Assembly: GCA_041627475.1 (NCBI GenBank)
Contig: JBFKQZ010000213.1
Span: 1 to 5,649 of the forward strand
DNA: 5,649 nt
Direction of reading: 5' to 3'
Origin: JBFGFG01 sp041627475
GTDB lineage: Bacteria; Actinomycetota; Nitriliruptoria; Nitriliruptorales; Nitriliruptoraceae
The notes beneath the pieces are model-generated. The model saw only the letters and a program-made list of their open reading frames with translations, had not been told where the DNA came from and did not search any database. Position 1 is the first letter of the stretch; each line of letters opens with the position of its first letter. A program made the translations under genes and the position numbers. Below, piece by piece: positions 1-5,518 of this stretch.

Positions 1-286
1 CTCGATCCTGCAGCTGGCCCGCGACAGCGGCCGCAAGGTCGAGGAGGCACAGCTGACGATCGACGAGGTCGTGGCCTGGGCGGAGAACGGTGGCGAGGCC
101 GCCCTGTCCGGCACCGCGGCAGTCCTCGCGCCCGTCGGGACGCTGCTCTGGGCGGACGGTCGCACCGTAACGTTCAACGACGGGGAGGTCGGCGACAACG
201 TGCTCGAGCTGCGCGACGCCCTCACGGCGCTGCACCGCGGCGAGGCCGAGGACGTCCACGGCTGGCTGGAGCCGGTCACCGGCTAG
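1..286 (+). CDS. ilvE: Branched-chain amino acid aminotransferase, C-terminal fragment
   Basis: This is the 3' end of a gene that enters from the left edge. The reading frame begins at base 2 and gives 94 residues before TAG at 284-286. Branched-chain aminotransferases are PLP-dependent fold-type IV enzymes that interconvert Leu, Ile and Val with their 2-oxo acids in the cytoplasm. The recognisable part is the fragment's GTAAVLAPVG segment (residues 37-46), matching the conserved Gly-Thr-Ala/Gly-Ala loop that binds the PLP phosphate. The ending, with GEAEDVHGWLEPV, resembles the family's usual 'AEDxHGWL' C-terminus. The catalytic lysine lies in the missing N-terminal part, so activity cannot be judged. 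No T-tailed hairpin follows the stop codon, so some readthrough into the next operon is possible. I see no functional link to the monooxygenase genes. The family call is firm; the symbol rests on C-terminal resemblance only. Confidence 0.85.
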   Translation, partial: SILQLARDSGRKVEEAQLTIDEVVAWAENGGEAALSGTAAVLAPVGTLLWADGRTVTFNDGEVGDNVLELRDALTALHRGEAEDVHGWLEPVTG

Positions 287-289
287 ACC

Positions 290-309
290 GTGACATCACT
301 TGACGTCAC
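290..309. promoter_or_regulatory. Inverted repeat overlapping the -35 of BVMO1
   Basis: Arms GTGACATCA (290-298) and TGACGTCAC (301-309) are inverted copies with 8 of 9 positions matching and a 2-base centre. The right arm contains most of the proposed -35 hexamer. The loop is too short for a good terminator and no T-run follows, so a protein-binding site is more likely than an ilvE terminator. Its sequence is unrelated to the TGTTGAAC-type operator just downstream, which suggests a second regulator. No gene in the window can be assigned to it. Confidence 0.4.
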
Positions 310-328
310 ATAGCTGCATGCATAGGTT
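300..328 (+). promoter_or_regulatory. Predicted sigma-70-type promoter of the BVMO1-SDR operon
   Basis: TTGACG at 300-305 closely matches the -35 consensus. It is followed after exactly 17 bases by TAGGTT at 323-328, which fits the TAnnnT pattern of actinobacterial -10 boxes. Transcription would begin near 335, giving a leader of about 25 bases before the ATG at 361. The region is visibly richer in A and T than the flanking genes. This is a prediction from sequence only. Confidence 0.55.
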
Positions 329-352
329 CTGCTGAACATCGTTCAACAGATC
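326..352. promoter_or_regulatory. Palindromic operator 1, probable TetR-family binding site
   Basis: Core half-sites TGCTGAAC (330-337) and GTTCAACA (341-348) flank ATC, with 7 of 8 bases symmetric. Extending to 12-base arms (326-337 and 341-352) keeps 10 of 12 symmetric. The site overlaps the end of the proposed -10 and the expected transcription start, which is where a repressor would block initiation. A near copy lies at 5479-5503 beside the TetR gene. Binding by that TetR is inferred from the shared motif and from the usual habit of TetR proteins to bind beside their own gene. Confidence 0.72.
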
Positions 353-360
353 GAGCGTGC

Positions 361-1854
361 ATGCATCCCCGCGTCGCCATCATCGGGACCGGCTTCGGCG
401 GGATCGCCATGGCGATCCGTCTCGTGCGCGACGGCGTCGAGGACGTCACGCTCCTGGAGCGCGCCGAGGACACCGGCGGGACGTGGCGGGACAACACCTA
501 CCCGGGTGCCGCCTGCGACATCCCAGCGCACCTCTACTCCCTCGCCGACGAGCCGAACCCGGACTGGTCACGGCACTACGCGACCCAGCCCGAGATCCGG
601 GCCTACCTCGACCGGGTCGTGGCGAAGCACGGCCTGCGCGCACGCACCCGGTTCGGGTTCGACGTGCGGGCTGCCGTGTGGGACGACGGGACCGCGACCT
701 GGACACTGACCGCAGCGGACGGCCGGACGATCGAGGCGGACGTCGTCGTCAACGCCGTCGGGGCGCTCAAGGACCCGAAGCGGCCCGCCATCGACGGGCT
801 CGACGACTTCGCCGGCCCGGTCGTGCACTCGGCCCGCTGGGACCACGACCTGACACTGGACGACGCACGGATCGGCACGATCGGCACGGGGGCCTCGGCG
901 ATCCAGCTGGTCCCCGAGCTCGCGGACCGTGCCGGGTCCCTCACCGTCTTCCAGCGCACGCCGACGTGGATCATCCCTCGGCTCGACCGGGCGTTCACCC
1001 TGGCCGAGCGCCTCGCGTTCCGGCACGTGCCGGGCCTGCGTGCCGCGTTCCGCCGGGCGATCTTCACCGAGCACGAGCTGTTCCACCGGGCGTTCCGGGC
1101 CGACCACCCGCTCAACGTCCTCGGCGAGCAGTTCGCCCGCCAGCACCTGCGGCGCCAGGTCCCGGACCGGGAGCTGCGCGCCCGGCTGACGCCGTCGGAC
1201 ACGTTCGGCTGCAAGCGGGTGCTGCGGTCCAACGACTACTACCCCACGTTCAGCCGGGAGCACGTGACGCTCGAGACGACCGGCATCCGCCGCGTCACCC
1301 CGGACGGCGTCGACCTCGACGACGGGCGCCACGTGCCCCTCGACGTGCTCGTCCTGTGCACCGGCTTCACCGTGGACGACCCACTGCACGGCATGCGCGT
1401 GACGGGCCGGGACGGCCGCGACCTCGACACGTTCTGGGACGGCCGACCGAGCGCCCACCTCACGGTCTCGGTGCCCGGGTTCCCGAACCAGTTCATGGTC
1501 CTCGGACCGAACGCTGGGCTGGGGCACAACTCGGCCGTGCTCATGATCGAGGCGGCGGTCGACCACATCGCCCAGGCCGTCGACGTGCTGCGGCACGGGG
1601 ACGTCGTCGCGCTGGAGGTCGCCGAGTTCGTGCACGACGACTTCCTGCGCTGGGTCGACGAGGAACTCGCCACCAGTTCCTGGGCCGACGGGTGCGCGTC
1701 GTGGTACCTCAACGAGCGCGGGGAGAACTTCACGGTCTGGCCGGGCGACGTCGGCTCCTACCAGGACGCCCTCGCGACGCTCGACCTCGCCGACTACCTC
1801 ATCCGACGCAGGACCGACGTCCCGGCAGCACTGCCGGCGGGAGCGAGCACATGA
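361..1854 (+). CDS. Flavin-containing Baeyer-Villiger-type monooxygenase (BVMO1)
   Basis: A 497-residue FAD/NAD(P)H-dependent class B monooxygenase. The family uses O2 and NADPH to insert oxygen beside a carbonyl, making esters or lactones, or to oxidise heteroatoms; it is soluble. The first Rossmann motif GTGFGG lies at residues 9-14, with acidic E33 placed for the FAD ribose. The GGTWR...NTYPG...D block spans 39-53, and D53 aligns with the family's active-site Asp. The fingerprint FxGxxxHxxxWD is complete (F150, G152, H156, W160, D161). The NADPH Rossmann motif GTGASA is at 175-180, Lys-Arg at 285-286 is the likely active-site Arg region, and CTGF is at 333-336. Length fits the short EthA/MymA-like group. 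ATG at 361 leaves only eight residues before the glycine motif, and the GAG-type ribosome site is weak. The stop overlaps the SDR start (ATGA), so the two are probably co-translated. Substrate unknown. Confidence 0.92.
   Translation: MHPRVAIIGTGFGGIAMAIRLVRDGVEDVTLLERAEDTGGTWRDNTYPGAACDIPAHLYSLADEPNPDWSRHYATQPEIRAYLDRVVAKHGLRARTRFGFDVRAAVWDDGTATWTLTAADGRTIEADVVVNAVGALKDPKRPAIDGLDDFAGPVVHSARWDHDLTLDDARIGTIGTGASAIQLVPELADRAGSLTVFQRTPTWIIPRLDRAFTLAERLAFRHVPGLRAAFRRAIFTEHELFHRAFRADHPLNVLGEQFARQHLRRQVPDRELRARLTPSDTFGCKRVLRSNDYYPTFSREHVTLETTGIRRVTPDGVDLDDGRHVPLDVLVLCTGFTVDDPLHGMRVTGRDGRDLDTFWDGRPSAHLTVSVPGFPNQFMVLGPNAGLGHNSAVLMIEAAVDHIAQAVDVLRHGDVVALEVAEFVHDDFLRWVDEELATSSWADGCASWYLNERGENFTVWPGDVGSYQDALATLDLADYLIRRRTDVPAALPAGAST
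1839..1843 (+). promoter_or_regulatory. Ribosome binding site of the SDR, inside the BVMO1 end
   Basis: GGGAG lies seven bases before the ATG at 1851 and within the last codons of BVMO1. It decides the SDR start in favour of the ATG that overlaps the upstream TGA, rather than an in-frame start further upstream. Confidence 0.6.
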
Positions 1855-2741
1855 AGCACTTCGACGGACGGGTCGCGGTCGTCACGGGCGCGGGGTCCGG
1901 GATCGGTCGGGCGCTCGCCACCGACCTCGCCGGACGCGGGGCGCGGCTGGCGATCAGCGACGTGGACACCGAGGGCCTCGCCGCGACCCGGGAGGCCTGC
2001 GAGGCCGCGGGGGCCGACGTGCACGCGGCCACGCTGGACGTCACCGACCGCGAGGCGGTGTTCGCGTACGCCGACGAGGTGGAGAGCTACTTCGGCCGGG
2101 TCGACCTGGTCGTGAACAACGCGGGCGTGGCCCTGGCAGCCCTCGCGACCGAGCAGACGATGGAGGACCTCGACCGCATCATCGACGTCGACTGGTGGGG
2201 CGTCGCCCACGGGACGCAGGCGTTCCTGCCCAGGCTGATCGCCTCCGGCGACGGGGCACTCGTGAACATCTCGAGCATCTTCGGCATGGTCGCCGTCCCC
2301 GGCCAGTCCGCCTACAACGCCGCCAAGTTCGCCGTGCGCGGCTACACCGAGGCGATCGCCCAGGAGGCCCGCATGGAGGGCCTGCCGATCACGGTCCACT
2401 GCGTCCACCCCGGCGGCATCCTGACCAACATCGCCCGCAACGCCCACGTCCGCGGCGACTGGGTCGACCTCCAGCCCGCCTTCGACCGCATCGCACACAC
2501 CACGCCGGAGCACTGCGCGAAGGTCATCCTGCGGGGCGTCGTGCGGGGCCGGGCGCGGATCTTCGTCGGGCTCGACGCCCGGGCCCTGCACGTGGTCCAG
2601 CAGACGCTCGGCGTCGCCGGCCTCGGCCTGATCCGTCACATCACCTCACGACTGGTCCAGCGCAGCGGCGTCCCCGGGTCCGGCGGCCGCCCCCTGTCCC
2701 CCCCGGCCACCGACCCCGACCAGCAGGTCGAACGGCGGTGA
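1851..2741 (+). CDS. Classical short-chain dehydrogenase/reductase (SDR)
   Basis: A 296-residue cytoplasmic NAD(P)-dependent oxidoreductase that most likely interconverts an alcohol and a ketone. The cofactor motif TGAGSGIG is at residues 12-19, NNAG at 89-92, the catalytic serine at S142 in NISS, and YxxxK at Y155/K159. HPGGI near 186-190 is the usual PG motif after the active site. Asp37 at the end of the second beta strand suggests preference for NAD(H) over NADP(H). In the VNxxG-like segment (113-117) the residue expected to be the catalytic Asn is D114. The polar, Pro-rich tail after about residue 270 is probably disordered. The gene starts inside the BVMO1 stop codon (ATGA) and is the last gene of the rightward operon. 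With the monooxygenase it would supply a ketone from an alcohol, or reduce a product. It resembles SDRs of mymA-like loci; the substrate is not predictable. Confidence 0.93.
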   Translation: MKHFDGRVAVVTGAGSGIGRALATDLAGRGARLAISDVDTEGLAATREACEAAGADVHAATLDVTDREAVFAYADEVESYFGRVDLVVNNAGVALAALATEQTMEDLDRIIDVDWWGVAHGTQAFLPRLIASGDGALVNISSIFGMVAVPGQSAYNAAKFAVRGYTEAIAQEARMEGLPITVHCVHPGGILTNIARNAHVRGDWVDLQPAFDRIAHTTPEHCAKVILRGVVRGRARIFVGLDARALHVVQQTLGVAGLGLIRHITSRLVQRSGVPGSGGRPLSPPATDPDQQVERR

Positions 2742-2768
2742 GCCCAGCGTGACGGGCCGCGGCACCGA

Positions 2769-2788
2769 AGTGCGCGCGGGCGCGCACT
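2769..2788 (+). terminator. Hairpin ending the BVMO1-SDR operon
   Basis: A 9-bp stem, AGTGCGCGC (2769-2777) with GCGCGCACT (2780-2788), closes around GG. It starts 28 bases after the SDR stop. No T-run follows, which is common for actinobacterial terminators but makes the call less certain. It is preceded by CCGA in the sense direction, as is its counterpart on the other strand. Confidence 0.55.
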
Positions 2789-2819
2789 CAGGTTGCTGAC
2801 ACGGCCGTCACTGCCGGAT

Positions 2820-2837
2820 GTGTGCGCATGCGCACAC
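2820..2837 (-). terminator. Hairpin ending the BVMO2-hydrolase operon (18-bp perfect palindrome)
   Basis: GTGTGCGCA followed by TGCGCACAC is a perfect 18-bp palindrome, able to form a stem of about seven pairs with a CATG loop. Read leftward it begins 40 bases after the hydrolase stop and is preceded by CCGAA, like the hairpin at 2769-2788 read rightward. No T-run follows. It could instead be a protein-binding palindrome, but its position at a convergent junction favours termination. Confidence 0.5.
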
Positions 2838-2839
2838 TT

Positions 2840-2863
2840 CGGGGCGCCGCTCGGGGCGCCGCT
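2840..2863. repeat. Perfect 12-bp tandem duplication
   Basis: CGGGGCGCCGCT occurs twice head to tail at 2840-2851 and 2852-2863, just downstream of the hydrolase stop. Each unit contains the self-complementary GGCGCC. It is most simply a replication-slippage duplication in a non-coding spacer; no function is evident. Confidence 0.8.
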
Positions 2864-2877
2864 GCGTTCCTGGCGCG

Positions 2878-3954
2878 TCAGTCGGCGGTGAGGTGGCGCA
2901 GTGCGGCGATGCCGCGGCCGAGCGCGGTCGCGGCGCCCTCGGAGACACCGGTCATCGAGATGTAGCCGTGGGCCATCGTCGGCTCGTGGTCGTGCCGGAC
3001 GTCGACCCCGACGGCGCGCAGCCGCTCGACGTACGCACGGTCCTGCTCGAGCAGCGGGTCGAAGCCGACGGTCTGCACCCACGTCGGCGGGTGCGCGGCG
3101 AGGACCTCCGCGGGTCGGTCGAGCGGGTTCAGGGCCGGGTGCTCGCGGAGCGCGGGGTCGGGGACGTGCAGCTCGGTGAAGCGCGCCACCATCGGCCCGT
3201 TCAGCAGCCCACCCTCGGGGAGGATCCCGGGCATCACCTGGACCGCGTCGGACTGCCGCACGCCCGGGTAGACGAGCCAGCAGAAGCCGGGCATGGGCAC
3301 GGCCACGCCGAGCGTGGGGGCGACGGCCTCGTCGGCCACCGTGGCACCGGCGTGCCCGCCCGCGCTGTCGCCACCGATGCCGATGCGTGCCGGGTCCCCG
3401 CCGTCGGCGACCCAGCGGCGCTGGAGCTCCGCCCAGACGGCGGCGATGTCGGTGAGCCCGGCCGGGAAGGGGTGCTCCGGGGCGAGTCGGTACTCGATCG
3501 AGTGCACGAGCACGCCGGCGCCCGCCGCGAGCCGTCGGCAGACCGCGTCGTGGGTGCGCAGCGAGCCGATGGCGAAGCCACCGCCGTGCACGTAGACGAG
3601 CGCCGCGTCCGGCGCCGCCGCCCGGCCGCGTGCGTGGGCGGGGCGGTACGTCCGCACACGCAGGTGCCGCGCGGGCCCGGTCGCGTCCTCGGCGACGGGG
3701 ATCCAGATGTCGGTGGTCGCGATGCCGTCGGGTAGCGGGGCCTGCCACGCCTGCGCGTCGAGCTCGTAGCCGAGCCGCAGGGCCGCCACGGGCTGTCGGT
3801 GCTGCGCGGCGAGGTCGAACACGCGAGCCACACGCGCGAGGTCCTCGTCCAGCCCGGGGGTCGGCACCGGGCGCACGACGCGCCGCAACACGCCGCGCAC
3901 GGCACGCCGCACACCCGAGACGGCCAGCTCGCGGGGCAGGTCGAGCGCGGTCAC
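2878..3954 (-). CDS. Alpha/beta hydrolase, hormone-sensitive-lipase (family IV) esterase
   Basis: A 358-residue serine hydrolase expected to cleave carboxylic esters or lactones in the cytoplasm. The oxyanion-hole motif HGGG is at residues 123-126 and the nucleophile elbow GDSAGG at 195-200 (Ser197). The acid is probably Asp299 in GFDPL, and the base His329 in AHGY. The YRLAPEHPFP stretch (155-164) is typical of the hormone-sensitive-lipase group. The roughly 80-residue N-terminus before the core should form the cap; there is no signal peptide or membrane segment. The start is GTG at 3954, overlapping the BVMO2 stop (GTGA), with GGAGG seven bases upstream inside the BVMO2 coding region, so translation is probably coupled. 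Its position directly after a Baeyer-Villiger enzyme suggests that it opens the ester or lactone the monooxygenase makes, as proposed for LipR-type partners. Family certain, substrate inferred. Confidence 0.93.
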   Translation of the reverse strand: MTALDLPRELAVSGVRRAVRGVLRRVVRPVPTPGLDEDLARVARVFDLAAQHRQPVAALRLGYELDAQAWQAPLPDGIATTDIWIPVAEDATGPARHLRVRTYRPAHARGRAAAPDAALVYVHGGGFAIGSLRTHDAVCRRLAAGAGVLVHSIEYRLAPEHPFPAGLTDIAAVWAELQRRWVADGGDPARIGIGGDSAGGHAGATVADEAVAPTLGVAVPMPGFCWLVYPGVRQSDAVQVMPGILPEGGLLNGPMVARFTELHVPDPALREHPALNPLDRPAEVLAAHPPTWVQTVGFDPLLEQDRAYVERLRAVGVDVRHDHEPTMAHGYISMTGVSEGAATALGRGIAALRHLTAD

Positions 3955-5450
3955 GACGCCCCCTCCTGCACGACCGTCAGCGGCCGGTGCTCCACCGCCT
4001 CGAGGGGGACGAAGTCGGCCGGGTCGAGGCGGCGGGTGCGGTAGCGGTACTCGATCGTCAGCCCTGGCCAGTTCAGCGTGTTGCGGCCCGTGCCGGAGAG
4101 GTACCAGCTGCTGCAGCCGGCGTCCCAGACAAGGTCCTCGAGACGGCGCTCCAGGGTGGCGTTGAACCGCTCCTGCACGTCCTCGCGGACGTCGAGCGCG
4201 TCGGCCTCGCCGCGGGCCAGCCGCCGCACGGCGTCACGGACGTAGGCGAACTGGGACTCGAGCATGAAGATGATCGAGTTGTGCGCGAGGTTGGTGTTGG
4301 GGCCGTAGAGCACGAAGAGGTTCGGGAACCCGTGCACGGACATGCCGAGGTACGCCTCGGCCCCGTCGGCCCAGACCTCGTGGAGGTCGCGGCCGTCCCG
4401 ACCGGTGACCGCCATCGGCGTGAGCAGGTCCGAGGCCGAGAAGCCGGTGCCGAGCAGGATCACGTCGACGTCCGCACGCGCTCCGTCCTGCCCGACGACG
4501 GTGCTGCCCTCGACGGCCTGCACGCCGGCGTCGACGACATCGACGTCGTCGCGCTGGAGCGCGTCGTACCACTCGTTGCTCACCAGCACCCGCTTGCAGC
4601 CGGGGGTGAAGTCCGGGCGCACCCGGTCGCGCAGGTCGGGGTCGGTGACCCGCTGCCGCAGGCGCAGCTCGGCGAGGCCGCGGAGCACGGCGTTGGCCGG
4701 GTTGCCGTCGCGGAAGGCGAGCCACGACGCCTCCTTCCACGCCCAGATGCCGAAGCGGTACGCGGCCCGCGCACCCGGGACGTGGCGGAAGGCTGCCTGC
4801 TCGAGCGGGTGGAAGTCCCGGTCGAAGCGCGCGAGCACCCACGGTGGGGTGCGCTGGAACAGGGTGGTGTACGCGGCGATCTCGGCCACCGGCGGGAGGA
4901 ACTGGATCGCGCTGGCGCCCGAACCGACCACCGCGACACGCGCGTCCGTGAGGTCCACGTCGTGGTCCCACGTCGCACTGTGCATGACCGGACCCGGGAA
5001 GTCGCCCAGCCCGGGGACGTCGGGCACGAGCGGCCGCGACAGCTGCCCGGTCGCGGACACGAGCACGTCGCAGACGAGCACCTCCCCGGTGTCCAGCACC
5101 ACCTCCCACGTGCACGTCGGCTCGTCCCAGGTCGCCGCGGTCACCTCGACACCGGTGCGGACGTGGGGGCGCAGGCCGTGGTCGTCGACGACCTGCTCGA
5201 GGTAGGCGAGGATCTCCGGCTGGGGCGCATACACGCGCGTCCAGTCGTCCTTCGGCGCGAACGAGAACGAGTAGAGGTGGCTCGGGACGTCGCAGGCGGC
5301 CCCGGGGTAGGTGTTGGCGCGCCACGTGCCGCCGATGCCGTCGAGCTTCTCGAGGACGGTCACCTCGGCGCCGTCCTCGCGCAGGCCGATGGCCATCCCG
5401 ATGCCGCCGAAGCCGGCACCGATCAGGACCACGCGCGGCCTCGGACCCAT
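3951..5450 (-). CDS. Flavin-containing Baeyer-Villiger-type monooxygenase (BVMO2)
   Basis: A second class B flavoprotein monooxygenase, 499 residues from the ATG at 5450. It has GAGFGG at 11-16, E34 for FAD binding, GGTWR...NTYPG...D at 40-54, and a complete FxGxxxHxxxWD fingerprint (F151, G153, H157, W161, D162). GSGASA for NADPH is at 176-181, Lys-Arg at 286-287, GTGF at 334-337, and an SSWY...WPG segment lies near the C-terminus. It is collinear with BVMO1, and the FAD-proximal blocks are almost identical. The stretch around 205-265 and the C-terminal third differ more, so substrate ranges probably differ. GGGAGG sits five bases before ATG 5450 but only two before an in-frame GTG at 5453, hence the ATG choice. 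Its stop overlaps the hydrolase GTG start. It is transcribed divergently from the TetR gene across a 68-bp gap carrying operator 2. Substrate unknown. Confidence 0.92.
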   Translation of the reverse strand: MGPRPRVVLIGAGFGGIGMAIGLREDGAEVTVLEKLDGIGGTWRANTYPGAACDVPSHLYSFSFAPKDDWTRVYAPQPEILAYLEQVVDDHGLRPHVRTGVEVTAATWDEPTCTWEVVLDTGEVLVCDVLVSATGQLSRPLVPDVPGLGDFPGPVMHSATWDHDVDLTDARVAVVGSGASAIQFLPPVAEIAAYTTLFQRTPPWVLARFDRDFHPLEQAAFRHVPGARAAYRFGIWAWKEASWLAFRDGNPANAVLRGLAELRLRQRVTDPDLRDRVRPDFTPGCKRVLVSNEWYDALQRDDVDVVDAGVQAVEGSTVVGQDGARADVDVILLGTGFSASDLLTPMAVTGRDGRDLHEVWADGAEAYLGMSVHGFPNLFVLYGPNTNLAHNSIIFMLESQFAYVRDAVRRLARGEADALDVREDVQERFNATLERRLEDLVWDAGCSSWYLSGTGRNTLNWPGLTIEYRYRTRRLDPADFVPLEAVEHRPLTVVQEGAS

Positions 5451-5454
5451 CACT

Positions 5455-5475
5455 GCCTCCCGTCCCGTGGGAGGC
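5455..5475 (-). promoter_or_regulatory. Hairpin that would mask the BVMO2 ribosome binding site
   Basis: Read leftward, GCCTCCC (5475-5469) and GGGAGGC (5461-5455) are perfectly complementary around a 7-base loop. The second arm contains the Shine-Dalgarno sequence five bases before the BVMO2 ATG. If the transcript includes both arms the ribosome site is sequestered. If transcription starts after the possible -10 TAGCCT (5477-5472), the first arm is absent and the hairpin cannot form in RNA. Confidence 0.4.
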
Positions 5476-5501
5476 TAGCGTTGTTGGACGACGTTCAACA
5501 A
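5472..5501 (-). promoter_or_regulatory. Possible promoter of the BVMO2-hydrolase operon
   Basis: Read leftward, TTGTTG (5501-5496) and TAGCCT (5477-5472) are separated by 18 bases and weakly fit a sigma-70-type promoter. Operator 2 would then cover the -35 and spacer. On the other strand TAGCGT (5476-5481) could be the -10 of the TetR gene, but no clear -35 pairs with it. Both assignments are weak. Confidence 0.3.
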
Positions 5502-5503
5502 CG
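5479..5503. promoter_or_regulatory. Palindromic operator 2 in the BVMO2/TetR divergent gap
   Basis: Arms CGTTGTTGGAC (5479-5489) and GTTCAACAACG (5493-5503) flank GAC, with 10 of 11 positions symmetric. The right half shares GTTCAACA exactly with operator 1 at 326-352, and the 3-base spacing is the same. Its place between the regulator and its divergent neighbour is the classic location for a TetR autoregulatory operator controlling both directions. Confidence 0.78.
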
Positions 5504-5508
5504 GCACC

Positions 5509-5512
5509 GGAG
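5509..5512 (+). promoter_or_regulatory. Ribosome binding site of the TetR gene
   Basis: GGAG lies six bases before the ATG at 5519 and supports that start over the in-frame ATG at 5555, which would leave almost no N-terminal arm before the DNA-binding domain. Confidence 0.6.
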
Positions 5513-5518
5513 CACCTG

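Noticed and set aside
301..308. TGACGTCA resembling a eukaryotic CRE site
   Set aside because: The genome is clearly bacterial. The octamer is better explained as part of the longer inverted repeat at 290-309 and the -35 box.
315..366. Direct repeat TGCATGCAT at 315-323 and 358-366
   Set aside because: Short and self-complementary, with the second copy forming the BVMO1 start codon region. It is not repeated before BVMO2, so it is probably chance.
568..1635. A 355-residue leftward open frame opposite BVMO1
   Set aside because: Antisense shadow with no recognisable motif, no ribosome site and biased composition.
1794..2639. A 281-residue leftward open frame opposite the SDR
   Set aside because: Antisense shadow of a gene with an intact SDR motif set; its Asp/Val/Gly-rich translation matches no family I recognise.
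357..2741. A single 794-residue open frame that would fuse an N-terminal region to the SDR
   Set aside because: Its first ~500 residues are an Arg/Pro-rich translation of BVMO1 in the wrong frame. BVMO1 in the frame starting at 361 has complete motifs, and the SDR has its own ribosome site and ATG at 1851.
2742..2877. A possible small gene or RNA in the convergent spacer
   Set aside because: No credible start with a ribosome site and no promoter pattern. The spacer is accounted for by two hairpins and a tandem repeat.
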